A stretch of 64,000 bases of DNA. It comes from Micromonospora musae. GTDB lineage: Bacteria > Actinomycetota > Actinomycetes > Mycobacteriales > Micromonosporaceae. Numbering within the stretch: the first letter of the stretch is position 1; the number at the start of each line of letters is the position of its first letter. The DNA lies in contig NZ_RAZT01000014.1 in assembly GCF_003626635.1 (NCBI RefSeq), positions 1 to 64,000 of the forward strand. Reading direction: 5' to 3'. Made by a program: the position numbers and the translations under genes. Below the pieces are notes generated by a model. It had not been told where the DNA came from and made no database searches. It worked only from the letters and a program-made list of their open reading frames with translations. Shown here piece after piece: positions 54,682-63,755 of this stretch.

Positions 54682-54687
54682 TACCCT
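54682..54687 (+). promoter_or_regulatory. -10 box (TACCCT) for leaderless pyrE
   Basis: TACCCT ends eight bases before ATG 54696, and no Shine-Dalgarno is present. Confidence 0.45.
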
Positions 54688-54695
54688 CTATCGCC

Positions 54696-55235
54696 ATGGG
54701 GGACCACGACGACCTGCGTAAATTCATCACCGATCTGGCCGTGGTTCACGGCCGGGTGGTGCTCTCCTCCGGCATCGAGGCGGACTGGTACGTCGATCTG
54801 CGACGCGTCACGCTCCATAACCAGGCGGCACCTTTGGTCGGTCGAGTGATGCTCGACCTCACCGCCGACTGGGACTTCGACGCGGTCGGTGGCCTGACCC
54901 TGGGCGCCGATCCGGTCGCGGCCTCGATGCTGCACGCCGCTGCTCCGACCGACCGGCCTCTGGACGCCTTCGTGGTGCGCAAGGCCGGCAAGGCGCACGG
55001 TTTGCAGCGACGGATCGAGGGTCCGGATGTCGCGGGTCGGCGAGTACTCGCGGTCGAGGACACATCGACGACGGGGTCGAGTGTGCTTGCCGCGGTTGAG
55101 GCGCTACGCGAGGCCGGGGCCGAGGTCATCGGTGTGGCGGTTATTGTTGATCGAGGCGCCGGCGACGCGGTGCGAGCCGCCGGACTGCCTTATCGGGCGG
55201 CCTTTACGTTGGCTGACCTCGGCCTTGTGGCGTAA
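54696..55235 (+). CDS. pyrE: Orotate phosphoribosyltransferase
   Basis: The 179-residue protein has the OPRTase fold with VVHGRVVLSSGIEADWYVDLRR at the N-terminus, GGLTLGADPVAASM, the flexible loop VRKAGKAHG and the PRPP motif VLAVEDTSTTGSS. It converts orotate to OMP in pyrimidine synthesis. It is solitary, away from other pyr genes. Confidence 0.94.
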   Translation: MGDHDDLRKFITDLAVVHGRVVLSSGIEADWYVDLRRVTLHNQAAPLVGRVMLDLTADWDFDAVGGLTLGADPVAASMLHAAAPTDRPLDAFVVRKAGKAHGLQRRIEGPDVAGRRVLAVEDTSTTGSSVLAAVEALREAGAEVIGVAVIVDRGAGDAVRAAGLPYRAAFTLADLGLVA

Positions 55236-55292
55236 AAGTCTGCCGATTCGGATCTGCTGATATGCAGGCGGATCGATGCTCCTGGTGGAAGG

Positions 55293-55670
55293 ATGGAAAA
55301 CGTGGGAACTGCGTTGGCTGAAATGACTATGCCTCAGATCTCGCCGCTCGCCGGCGAGCCGATCGAACGTGCCGATGCCGAGCGTCTCGCCGGGGTCCTC
55401 AAGGCCCTCGCCGACCCTGCCCGGTTGCGGCTGCTGAGCCTGATCCAATCGGCTCCCGAGGGCGAGGCGTGTGTCTGTGACCTGACCGCGCCGCTCGGCC
55501 TCTCGCAGCCGACGGTCAGCCACCACCTGCGGATCCTCACCGAGGCCGGCTTGCTGGAGCGGGAGAAGCGCGGTGTGTGGGCCTACTACCGGCTGGTGCC
55601 GTCGGCGATCGCCACGATCGCCGATCTGCTGACCCCGCCGCGGAAGCGGGCCACCAAGAAGGCTCGCTGA
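55293..55670 (+). CDS. ArsR/SmtB-family metalloregulator
   Basis: The 125-residue winged-helix protein has ALADPARLRLLSLIQSAPEGEACVCDL, then LSQPTVSHHLRIL and REKRGVWAYYRL. CVCDL in the third helix is the As(III)/Sb(III)-type metal site of ArsR. No ars transporter or reductase is adjacent, so its target is elsewhere or itself. ATG 55293 is used; GTG 55302 is better spaced from GGAAGG and may be the true start. Confidence 0.88.
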   Translation: MENVGTALAEMTMPQISPLAGEPIERADAERLAGVLKALADPARLRLLSLIQSAPEGEACVCDLTAPLGLSQPTVSHHLRILTEAGLLEREKRGVWAYYRLVPSAIATIADLLTPPRKRATKKAR

Positions 55671-55681
55671 GCCTTACCGAT

Positions 55682-55719
55682 CGTCCGGTGCCCTCCCTCA
55701 ACAGGGACGGCGCCGGACG
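55682..55719. terminator. Terminator between arsR-like and dedA genes
   Basis: CGTCCGGTGCC and GGCGCCGGACG form an 11-bp stem with one G-U pair between convergent genes. Confidence 0.65.
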
Positions 55720-55742
55720 GCCGGCGGTCGGCGTCTCTCCGG

Positions 55743-56456
55743 TCAGTGCTTGCCGTAGTGCTGCCGGGTCTCCCGAATCGCCTCCTCGGCGGCGGCCCGT
55801 TCCGCGGCGGAAGTGCCGCGCTTGGCCGCGATCCGCGCCCGGAGCAGTTCGATGGCGATCGGAATCACCGAGATCGCAACGATCGCGATCAGGATGAGTT
55901 CGATGTTCTCCTTCACGAACGGAATCTGGCCGAGGAAGTAGCCGAGCACCGTCACACCGGTGCCCCAGAGCACCCCGCCGATGATGTTGTAGGTAACGAA
56001 GGTGCGGTAGTTCATCCGGCTGACCCCGGCCACGATCGGCGTGAACGTCCGCACGATAGGCACGAAGCGGGCCAGCACGATCGAGCGGGCACCGTACTTC
56101 TCGAAGAACTCGTGCGCCTTAAGCACGTTCTCCTGCTTGAACAACCGTGAGTTCGGCCGGCGGAAGAGCGACGGCCCGACCTTGCGGCCGAACGCGTACC
56201 CCACCTGGTCACCGGCGATCGCCGCGATCGTGATCAGCAGGCAGACCAGCCAGAGCGGGTAGGTGATGTACTGCCCGTCCGCGGTCAGCAGGCCCGCCGT
56301 GAAGAGCAGCGAGTCGCCGGGCAGGAAGAAGCCGATCAGCAGACCCGATTCGGCGAAGACGATGGCCAGGATGCCGAGCAGCCCGAACGTCGAGATCAAC
56401 CACTCCGGGTCGAGCCAGTCAGGGCCCAGGGCCAGGGTGGTGGTGGGCGTCGGCAC
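55743..56456 (-). CDS. DedA-family membrane protein
   Basis: The 237-residue protein has the DedA/SNARE-associated pattern: FAESGLLIGFFLPGDSLLFTAGLL, GDQVGYAFGRKVGPSLF, KYGARSIVLARFVPIVRTFTPIVAGVSRM and GVLWGTGVTVLGYFLGQ. DedA proteins recycle undecaprenyl phosphate or other lipids. GGAGG stands six bases before GTG 56456. Confidence 0.92.
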   Translation of the reverse strand: MPTPTTTLALGPDWLDPEWLISTFGLLGILAIVFAESGLLIGFFLPGDSLLFTAGLLTADGQYITYPLWLVCLLITIAAIAGDQVGYAFGRKVGPSLFRRPNSRLFKQENVLKAHEFFEKYGARSIVLARFVPIVRTFTPIVAGVSRMNYRTFVTYNIIGGVLWGTGVTVLGYFLGQIPFVKENIELILIAIVAISVIPIAIELLRARIAAKRGTSAAERAAAEEAIRETRQHYGKH

Positions 56457-56636
56457 GAGCGACCTCCGAATCTACCGGTGGGGGCGTTCAGTCGCCGGCG
56501 GCGACGGCACGTCCGTAGTCTAGGTGGCCGTCCGGAACGTCCGGTGCTCGACGTCACACCTGTGTCGGCCGTCGCAGCTCACGCTGCCGGCCCGGGCCCC
56601 CGGGCTGCCGAGACTCCGCCGGGCCGGGAACGGCGA

Positions 56637-56666
56637 TGCCCCGCCGACCGGACGGTCGGCGGGGCA
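56637..56666 (-). terminator. Terminator of the LPITG protein gene, 13-bp stem
   Basis: TGCCCCGCCGACC and its exact complement flank GGAC just downstream of the stop codon at 56683. Confidence 0.85.
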
Positions 56667-56682
56667 CCAGTGGTGTTACGGA

Positions 56683-58233
56683 TCAGGCCACGAAGCGGGT
56701 CTTGCGGCGGCGAGCCACCACGTAGCCGCCGACACCGGCGGCGAGCAGCAGGGCACCGATGCCGCCGATCAGGGCGGTGGACTCACCGGTGATCGGCAGC
56801 GAACCGCCGTCACCGTCGCCGCCACCCTGTCCGCCGTCGCCGCCACCCGGGTTGGTCGGGTTGATGATGATCTTCGCGGTGTCGTTCTGCGACTTCGGGT
56901 CACCGGCCAGCTTCGTCGTGATGGTGCCGGTAGCGTCCGCACGTACCTCGTCGATGCGCAGCTCGAAGCCGTACGGGTTGTTCATGCCCTCCGGCGATTC
57001 GGTGACCTGGCAGGCGTACTCCTTGGCGCCCGGTTCGCCCCAGCCCGCGTTCCACGGGTCCCACTCCTCATTCGGCAGGTAGGGCACGCAGTCAAAGGGT
57101 GCCCCGACCGCCGTGGTGCCTTCCGGAATGGAGATCCGGACGGGCAGGTCCTCCGGCCGGATCTCCGGCGTCCCCTGCCCCTGGTACTCCAGCACGGCGG
57201 GGCCCAGGTTGGTGAAGCTCGGCTCGACGGTGACAATGTCACCCTTCTTGCCGGTCGCGGCGGCACCCTTGGCTGCGAGGTCCGCCGGGTTGTCGCCGGT
57301 CACGCGGACGGTCGCGATGGTGCTGCTGTTCATGCCTTCCACGTCGGTCTGCGGCGTGCGCGAAGTGAGCGTCTTCTGCTCGACCAGGCGGAGCTCGTCG
57401 CCCTGACCGGGCTTGACGTCCGACTCAGGCCAGCTGGTGAGTGCCCAGTCGTCGGTGGTCCACCAGTCGAGGTGGGCGGGGATCTTGGCTCCGGTCCGCA
57501 CCTCCGGCCGGAGCTTGAGGGGAAGCCCCTCCGAGAGCTGATACGACCTGCCCGGCTCGATCTTCGTGTCGAAGGTGCAGAAGGTGATCGCGCCTTCGTC
57601 GCTGGACTTGCAGTTCGAGAAATCGCCGCCGTAACCGGCGAGCCACTCGGCCTGCACCACGAGAACCGCTCCGTCGACTGCGGCCTCGCCGACGTTGCGG
57701 ACGACCGCCGGCACTCCCACCCGCGTACCGGGGGCCCCGCTGACTTCGATCTTCTCGTCGCTGACGAGGTCGACGCCCTCGGCGATCGTGATGCCCGCGG
57801 TACCGGTGGCCGACTTGCCGCCGGACGTGAGGGTGACCGTCAGGTCGCCCTGCTGCCCTGGCTCGGCGTCGTCCTTCGCGGTGACGTTGTAGTCGAAGGA
57901 GGGCTGTTCGTTCTCCGCAAGGTCGGTTTCACAGTGCAGCTTGGTCGGTGACACGTCGCACGTCCAACCCCATGCAGGCTCGACGACGGCGAAGTCCGCG
58001 ACCTTGGAAAGGTCGACGTCCAGGGTGGTGTGACCGAACGCGGGCTCGCTCTCCGTGTCGGAGGGGCTCACATAGATCCAGCCCTGCTTCACGAAGCCGG
58101 GCGCGACCAGCACGTCCTGGGCGGTGATCTTGAAGGGTGCCTCGGCGGCGACGGCCGGGGTGGCGGAGGCGGCGACGAACGCGCCTGCGACGCCCAGCCC
58201 GGCGAGCAAGCGCCGGGTGGAGTGGTTGAGCAT
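56683..58233 (-). CDS. Sortase-anchored surface protein (LPITG)
   Basis: The 516-residue protein has a Sec signal (LLAGLGVAGAFVAASATPAVAA, cut before EAPF) and ~430 residues of beta-rich, DUF11-like repeats. A Gly/Asp spacer follows, then LPITG at residue ~479, a TM helix (LIGGIGALLLAAGVGGYVV) and ARRRKTRFVA. This is the standard cell-wall sorting signal. It probably decorates the cell surface. No sortase gene is in the window. It is divergent from a sigma factor gene. Confidence 0.9.
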   Translation of the reverse strand: MLNHSTRRLLAGLGVAGAFVAASATPAVAAEAPFKITAQDVLVAPGFVKQGWIYVSPSDTESEPAFGHTTLDVDLSKVADFAVVEPAWGWTCDVSPTKLHCETDLAENEQPSFDYNVTAKDDAEPGQQGDLTVTLTSGGKSATGTAGITIAEGVDLVSDEKIEVSGAPGTRVGVPAVVRNVGEAAVDGAVLVVQAEWLAGYGGDFSNCKSSDEGAITFCTFDTKIEPGRSYQLSEGLPLKLRPEVRTGAKIPAHLDWWTTDDWALTSWPESDVKPGQGDELRLVEQKTLTSRTPQTDVEGMNSSTIATVRVTGDNPADLAAKGAAATGKKGDIVTVEPSFTNLGPAVLEYQGQGTPEIRPEDLPVRISIPEGTTAVGAPFDCVPYLPNEEWDPWNAGWGEPGAKEYACQVTESPEGMNNPYGFELRIDEVRADATGTITTKLAGDPKSQNDTAKIIINPTNPGGGDGGQGGGDGDGGSLPITGESTALIGGIGALLLAAGVGGYVVARRRKTRFVA

Positions 58234-58282
58234 GTTGGGGGTTCCCTCGTGTGTCGGGGGCTGAAGAAGCAGCCAACCGATC

Positions 58283-58299
58283 TTAAGGAACCGTTAAGG
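58283..58299. promoter_or_regulatory. Direct repeat TTAAGG-N5-TTAAGG
   Basis: Two TTAAGG hexamers spaced 11 bp apart, one helical turn, lie 50 bp upstream of the LPITG protein gene. Such spacing suits a response-regulator dimer. Confidence 0.4.
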
Positions 58300-58417
58300 T
58301 CCGCCGCTGTCCCAGGTCAGCCGCCCACCGCGGATATCAACCGAACGGCTGATCAAGATCACCGCAACGTTCCGCCCACCCGTACCCGTCATCAGGAGCA
58401 GGAGACCGGGAGGTGTG

Positions 58418-58903
58418 GTGACGTACGAGGATTTCGCCGACTCGCGTCTGGCCGCGTTGCTGCGGTACGCGGTCATGCTGACCGGTGACCCGCATCAGGC
58501 TGAGGACCTGGTGCAGGAGACGATGGTCCGCGTCCAGCTGCACTGGCGACGGGTGGCCCGGGCGGACTCGCCCGAGCGCTACGTGCGCCGAATGCTGACC
58601 AACCAGCACATCGACTGGCGGCGCGGTTCCTGGATGCGGCGGGTGCTGCTGCGCGCCGAGCCCGACGAGTCGACACCCGTCGGCACCGACCACGCCCAGT
58701 CCTCGGTGGACCGGGACGAGATCTGGTCCTGGCTGGCCAGGCTGCCCCGCCGACAGCGGGCCACCCTGGTGCTGCGCTACTACGAGGACCTGCCGGACGC
58801 GGAGATCGCCGACATCCTGGGCTGCGCCGTCGGGACCGTGCGCTCGTCGATATCCCGCGCCCTGGCGACCCTTCGAAACGAGTACGTGGAGGTCTGCTCG
58901 TGA
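58418..58903 (+). CDS. SigE-type (ECF-like) RNA polymerase sigma factor
   Basis: The 161-residue protein has sigma region 2 (YAVMLTGDPHQAEDLVQETMVRVQLHWRRV, YVRRMLTNQHIDWRR) and region 4 (LPRRQRATLVLRYYEDLPDAEIADILGCAVGTVRSSISRALATLR). It belongs to the SigE/ECF41-less short family common in actinobacteria. GGGAGG is four bases before GTG 58418; GTG 58415 is adjacent. The stop overlaps the next start (GTGA), so the downstream LCP protein is its partner. Confidence 0.9.
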   Translation: MTYEDFADSRLAALLRYAVMLTGDPHQAEDLVQETMVRVQLHWRRVARADSPERYVRRMLTNQHIDWRRGSWMRRVLLRAEPDESTPVGTDHAQSSVDRDEIWSWLARLPRRQRATLVLRYYEDLPDAEIADILGCAVGTVRSSISRALATLRNEYVEVCS

Positions 58904-59946
58904 CCGAGAACGAGCTGCGTGCCGCGTTCGCCCGGCACGAGGCGCTGACCCCGCCGGCCGGCCCGGTACGCGCGGCGATCGACCGGGCGGTCGTCGTGCG
59001 CCGCCGCCGCAGGCAGCGGTTCGGGGCGGCGGGTGTCGCGCTCGCCGTGCTCGGCGCGCTCGGAGTCGGGATACCGCAGCTCGCGCCCCGCCCGGATCCG
59101 CAGGACGCCACGACCGTCGCCGGGCCGTCGACGGGGCTGCCCACCGGAGCGTTGAACCTGCTGGTGCTCGGCCTCGACACGAGATCGGGCGCGGCCGCAC
59201 CGGCGGCCGACTCGGTGATGATCGTGCATCTTCCCGCCGATCGCAGCCGGCCCTATCTGATCTCGCTCCCCCGGGATCTGGAGGTGGAGATCCCCGGATT
59301 CCGTCGGGACAAGCTCAACGCCGCCTTCGCGTACGGCGCCGGGCGCGAACACCCCGACCGGAGCAAGGGGTACGACCTGACCCGGAGGGTCGTCGCCGAG
59401 CTGATCGGCGTACCCGTCGATGCCGGCGTTGTCCTCACCTTCCCGGCGCTGCGGAAGGTGACCGACGTGCTCGGTGGGGTGGAGGTCTGCCTGCCGCAGC
59501 AGGTGCGCTCCGTCCACACCCGTCGGGTCTTCCCGGCCGGTTGTCAACACCTCGACGGCCCCGCCTCCATGGACCTGCTGCGGCAGCGGCGTGGGCTGCC
59601 GGACGGCGGTCAGGACCGCGACCGCAACGCCCAGCGCCTCGTGGCCGGCCTGGTGCGACAGGCCGGCGAGAAGGGCGTGCTGACCGACCCGGTGCAGATC
59701 TCCCGACTTCTCGCCGCGGTCGGACCGGACCTCACGGTGGCCGGCGCCTCGGTGCCGGACCTGCTGCGAGTGGTGCCGGAGCTCGCGTCGGTCGAGCCGG
59801 TCGGGCTGAGCCTGCCGGTGGTCGACGACGTCCCACGCCTGCGTGCCGATCCCCGGGCCGCACCGGCCTTCCTCGACGCGCTGCGCGAGGACCGGTTGGA
59901 CCGGTGGGCCGCGGCGAATCCGGACGGGGTCAACCGGCTCCGCTGA
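58900..59946 (+). CDS. LytR-CpsA-Psr family protein
   Basis: The 348-residue protein has a ~35-residue cytoplasmic N-terminus and one TM (FGAAGVALAVLGALGVGIPQL). The extracytoplasmic LCP domain carries LLVLGLDTRSG, ADSVMIVHLPADRSRPYLISLPRDLEVEIPG, KLNAAFAYGAG and QRRGLPDGGQDRDRNAQR (the Arg/Asp active-site set). LCP enzymes attach glycopolymers to peptidoglycan. Its position after a sigma gene suggests it also serves as the sigma factor's membrane partner. Confidence 0.88.
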   Translation: MTENELRAAFARHEALTPPAGPVRAAIDRAVVVRRRRRQRFGAAGVALAVLGALGVGIPQLAPRPDPQDATTVAGPSTGLPTGALNLLVLGLDTRSGAAAPAADSVMIVHLPADRSRPYLISLPRDLEVEIPGFRRDKLNAAFAYGAGREHPDRSKGYDLTRRVVAELIGVPVDAGVVLTFPALRKVTDVLGGVEVCLPQQVRSVHTRRVFPAGCQHLDGPASMDLLRQRRGLPDGGQDRDRNAQRLVAGLVRQAGEKGVLTDPVQISRLLAAVGPDLTVAGASVPDLLRVVPELASVEPVGLSLPVVDDVPRLRADPRAAPAFLDALREDRLDRWAAANPDGVNRLR

Positions 59947-60111
59947 CGAAACGGGCCTCGCCGCTTCGGGCGTCACCCGGATCGAGGGCGTGGGTGGTCC
60001 GCCGGCGACCACCCACGCCTGCCGCGGGACCGCTCCCGGCGCGTCCGCACGGCGAGGCCGAGTCGACGGAATCGGCCCACCGGGGCCTGCCGCCGATGCC
60101 AGGATGGGGCC

Positions 60112-60495
60112 GTGGGCTTCCTGATCCGGTGGGCGATCACCGCGGTGGCGCTCTGGATCACCACGGTGGTGGTGCCCGGGGTCCACGTCGGCGGCCGGTC
60201 GGGCGCCAACACCGTGCTCACCCTGGTCGTCGTGGCGTTGATCTTCGGCCTTGTGAACGCGGTCCTCAAGCCGGTGATCAAGGTCGTCGGCTGCATCTTC
60301 TACCTGCTGACCCTGGGCCTGTTCGCGCTGGTCGTCAACGCGCTGCTCTTCCTGCTGACCGATCGGATCGCCCACGCGCTCGACCTCCCGTTCCGGATCG
60401 ACGGCTTCTGGGCCGCGTTCTGGGGTGCCATCGTGATGGCCGTGGTCACCTGGTTCATCAGCGTCGTGCTCCCGGACCGGCGGAGGCGCCGGTGA
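60112..60495 (+). CDS. Phage-holin-like/YvlD-type membrane protein
   Basis: The 127-residue protein has four TM helices and the YvlD pattern: VVVPGVHVGG, LIFGLVNAVLKPVIKVVGCIFYLLTLGLFALVVNALLF and GFWAAFWGAIVMAVVTW. It is not a phage gene here. GTG 60112 is preceded by CAGGAT at six bases, a weak -10, and no Shine-Dalgarno. Confidence 0.88.
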   Translation: MGFLIRWAITAVALWITTVVVPGVHVGGRSGANTVLTLVVVALIFGLVNAVLKPVIKVVGCIFYLLTLGLFALVVNALLFLLTDRIAHALDLPFRIDGFWAAFWGAIVMAVVTWFISVVLPDRRRRR

Positions 60496-60510
60496 CCACC
60501 GGCGCCGACG

Positions 60511-60545
60511 GTCACCGACCGGTGGACCCACACAGGGTCGGTGAC
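60511..60545 (+). terminator. Terminator of the YvlD-like gene
   Basis: GTCACCGACC (60511-60520) pairs with GGTCGGTGAC (60536-60545). Confidence 0.7.
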
Positions 60546-60656
60546 GGCCGGCCGGCCGCACTGCGGGATACTGCCCGGCGGAGGACAGTGCGGTCCGGCG
60601 TACCAATGGACAACAGCGGCCAGCACGGCCGAGAGCGGTAAGAAGGAGCGTTCGAC

Positions 60657-61682
<1,026 letters not shown>

Positions 61683-61694
61683 GACGGGTACCAC

Positions 61695-61724
61695 GACGGC
61701 CGGCCCCCACCGGGGCCGGCCGTC
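61695..61724. terminator. Bidirectional terminator after aldolase, 13-bp stem
   Basis: GACGGCCGGCCCC and its exact complement flank CACC between convergent genes. Confidence 0.85.
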
Positions 61725-61748
61725 GGCGTATTCCGCCGGTCGCCCTCG

Positions 61749-62951
61749 CTACCCCGCGGTCAGCACCCGGACGGCCTCGTGGACGTCGTCGGTGAGGTGG
61801 ATCGTCGGCGACAGATCGCCGAACGGGGAGGCGGCCAGCAGCGGGCGCAGCAGCGACTCGATCGGCAGCTCCGTCGTCCAGAACGTGCGGTCGAGGAAGA
61901 CGTACGCCCCGCTGGAGCCGTCGGTGCCGTAGAAGGTCTTCGTCGCCGCCTGGAACACCTCCTGCACGGTGCCGGCCCGCCCCGGCGCGAAGACGATCCC
62001 GCCCCGGGCCAGCCGGAGGATCGTGTCCTCGCGGATCGCGTTCGAGAAGTACTTGGCGATCCGGCCCGCGAAGAGGTTCGCCGGTTCGTGTCCGTACAGC
62101 CAGGTCGGCACGGCGAGCCCACCCGCCCGCGCCCACGCCAGGTCGTCGACACCGCGCGGCCGCGGCACCGGCGGTGGGGCGTAGCGCTCGCGCACCTGTA
62201 GCGCCGCCTTCGTGTAGCGGTCGTGGTCGGTGAAGTCGGGTGCCGCGGCCAACAGGTCGATCGCTCCGGTCAACTCCTCCGCCGATTGGTCGGCGAGGTA
62301 CGCGCCGAGGTTCGCGGCCTCCATCACGCCCGGACCGCCGCCGGTGACCACGAGCCGGCCGGCCCGTGCCAGCTGCCAGCCGAGCACGGCAGCCATCCGG
62401 TACGGCACGCTGCCGCGCGGCACCGCGTGCCCGCCCATGACCCCGACCACCGACTGCGGCCCGTGCGCGGCCAACCAGGCGCGGGTCGCGTCGGCGAGCG
62501 CGTTGTCGACCCCGTGGTCGTGCAGTCGCTGGCCGAGCGCCTCCCGGACGTCCGGCAGCGCGCCGCCGTGCGCCCGGAAGTGCGCGTACACCCGGGTGTC
62601 GTACATCCCGGTGAACCCTGCCTCGGCGAAGCCGGCGGCCAGCTCCTCCGGCGTGTAGAGGTGGCTCGGCTGGGTCGGGTAGGGCAGCCCGGAGAACGGT
62701 GGGACCACGTTCGCGCCGCGCCGGACCAGGTCGGCGCCGACCTCCCGGGAGGCGAAGCGACAGCCGACGAAGAGCGTCCCGGTCACCGTGACGCGGGTCA
62801 GGTCGGGCGGCGGGTCCAGGTCGAGACGCAGGCCCTGCACGGTCAGGCCGGTCAGGTCCCCACCGGCCAGCCGCCGGTCGAACTCGTCGCGGGTCTCGAT
62901 CTCGTTCGTGGGCTGCGGTTCGATGACATCCGCGGGTGGTGGCGTGGGCAC
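61749..62951 (-). CDS. LOG-family Rossmann protein with N-terminal extension
   Basis: The C-terminal ~250 residues contain VVGVMGGHAVPRGS, LVVTGGGPGVMEAANLGAYLA and FAPGRAGTVQEVFQA, the LOG/TIGR00730 nucleotide-binding motifs (GGGPGxMEA; PGxxGTxxE with Arg for the second Gly). Usual LOG proteins are ~180-250 residues; this one is ~400. The N-terminal ~140 residues include short pentapeptide-like stretches (LTRVTVTGTLFVGCRF). LOG enzymes hydrolyse cytokinin-type or other ribotides. GTG 62951 is a choice without a good ribosome site. Confidence 0.8.
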   Translation of the reverse strand: MPTPPPADVIEPQPTNEIETRDEFDRRLAGGDLTGLTVQGLRLDLDPPPDLTRVTVTGTLFVGCRFASREVGADLVRRGANVVPPFSGLPYPTQPSHLYTPEELAAGFAEAGFTGMYDTRVYAHFRAHGGALPDVREALGQRLHDHGVDNALADATRAWLAAHGPQSVVGVMGGHAVPRGSVPYRMAAVLGWQLARAGRLVVTGGGPGVMEAANLGAYLADQSAEELTGAIDLLAAAPDFTDHDRYTKAALQVRERYAPPPVPRPRGVDDLAWARAGGLAVPTWLYGHEPANLFAGRIAKYFSNAIREDTILRLARGGIVFAPGRAGTVQEVFQAATKTFYGTDGSSGAYVFLDRTFWTTELPIESLLRPLLAASPFGDLSPTIHLTDDVHEAVRVLTAG

Positions 62952-63272
62952 CTGGCCATACTGCCCCCGCCGGTCCAGGCCCGCGAACGGCGGCGGGACG
63001 ACCACCGGCTCGGAAGGGCCGCCACCGCGACGCGCCGCCGATCTCCGTGTCCGCAGCTCACCCGCGTTCCGCCCGGACCGACAGGAGCCCGACGGCCGCG
63101 GCCGTCGGGCTCCTGCGTAACCGGGTCCTGGGGAGGCTCCGGACCAATAGTTGTAACGGAAAACACTCTCCTTCGGCATAGGCCGCAGGCGTGACCAACT
63201 CCTCAGCCGTTCAGCCAGCGAGCTGGACCGACCCGCTCGCGTGTCGCAGTGCGAAGCGGGTTGAATGGGGCG
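62952..63272. other. Divergent intergenic region with palindrome
   Basis: No firm gene. On the minus strand a short frame from ATG 63179 (MPKESVFRYNYWSGASPGPG) runs into the LOG frame. It could be an N-terminal part of that protein or non-coding. The perfect palindrome at 63082-63115 lies in the middle. Confidence 0.45.
63082..63115. repeat. 34-bp perfect palindrome
   Basis: CAGGAGCCCGACGGCC and its exact complement flank only GC. It lies between divergent genes where no terminator is needed, with no T-tract either way. Confidence 0.8.
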
Positions 63273-63701
63273 ATGCAGAACCTCATGCCGGAGCCACCGG
63301 CCACCCTCCTCCCCGCGCACGACGAGGCTTACGCCGCGCTGGCCGCCGCCGAGACCGATGGCGGCGACGAGGCGTTCGCCGAGGTCGCGGCGCGGTACCC
63401 GACGTACAGCGCGGCGTGGGGGGCCCTCGCCGCCCGCGCGTTCGCGGCGGGTCAGGCCGTCCCGGCGTACGCGTACGCGCGCACCGGCTACCACCGCGGC
63501 CTCGACCAACTGCGGCGTAGCGGCTGGAAGGGGCACGGCCCGGTGCCGTGGTCGCACGAGCCGAACCAGGGCTTCCTCCGCTGCCTCTACGTGCTCTCCC
63601 GTGCCGCCGACGAGATCGGCGAGGCGGACGAGGCGGCCCGGTGCGCCCAGTTCCTCCGCGACTGCGACCCGGCCGCCGCGGACGCCCTGTCCAGCAACTG
63701 A
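63273..63701 (+). CDS. DUF3151-family protein
   Basis: The 142-residue protein begins MQNLMPEPPATLLPAHDEAY and has SAAWGALAARAFAAGQAVPAYAYARTGYHRGLDQLRRSGWKGHGPVPWSHEPNQGFLR, the conserved DUF3151 block. Soluble, TPR-like helices are likely. GGGGCG just before ATG 63273 is the only ribosome-like site. Function unknown. Confidence 0.88.
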   Translation: MQNLMPEPPATLLPAHDEAYAALAAAETDGGDEAFAEVAARYPTYSAAWGALAARAFAAGQAVPAYAYARTGYHRGLDQLRRSGWKGHGPVPWSHEPNQGFLRCLYVLSRAADEIGEADEAARCAQFLRDCDPAAADALSSN

Positions 63702-63710
63702 ACCCGCTTC

Positions 63711-63739
63711 GGTGGCCGGTGCGCGCCGCGCCGGCCACC
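63711..63739. terminator. Terminator between DUF3151 and MinD-like genes
   Basis: GGTGGCCGG (63711-63719) pairs with CCGGCCACC (63731-63739) between convergent genes. Confidence 0.6.
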
Positions 63740-63755
63740 GCGGGCCGGCGTGCGC

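Noticed and set aside
60112..60495. Prophage holin
   Set aside because: The YvlD-type protein resembles holin families by name only; no phage genes are nearby.
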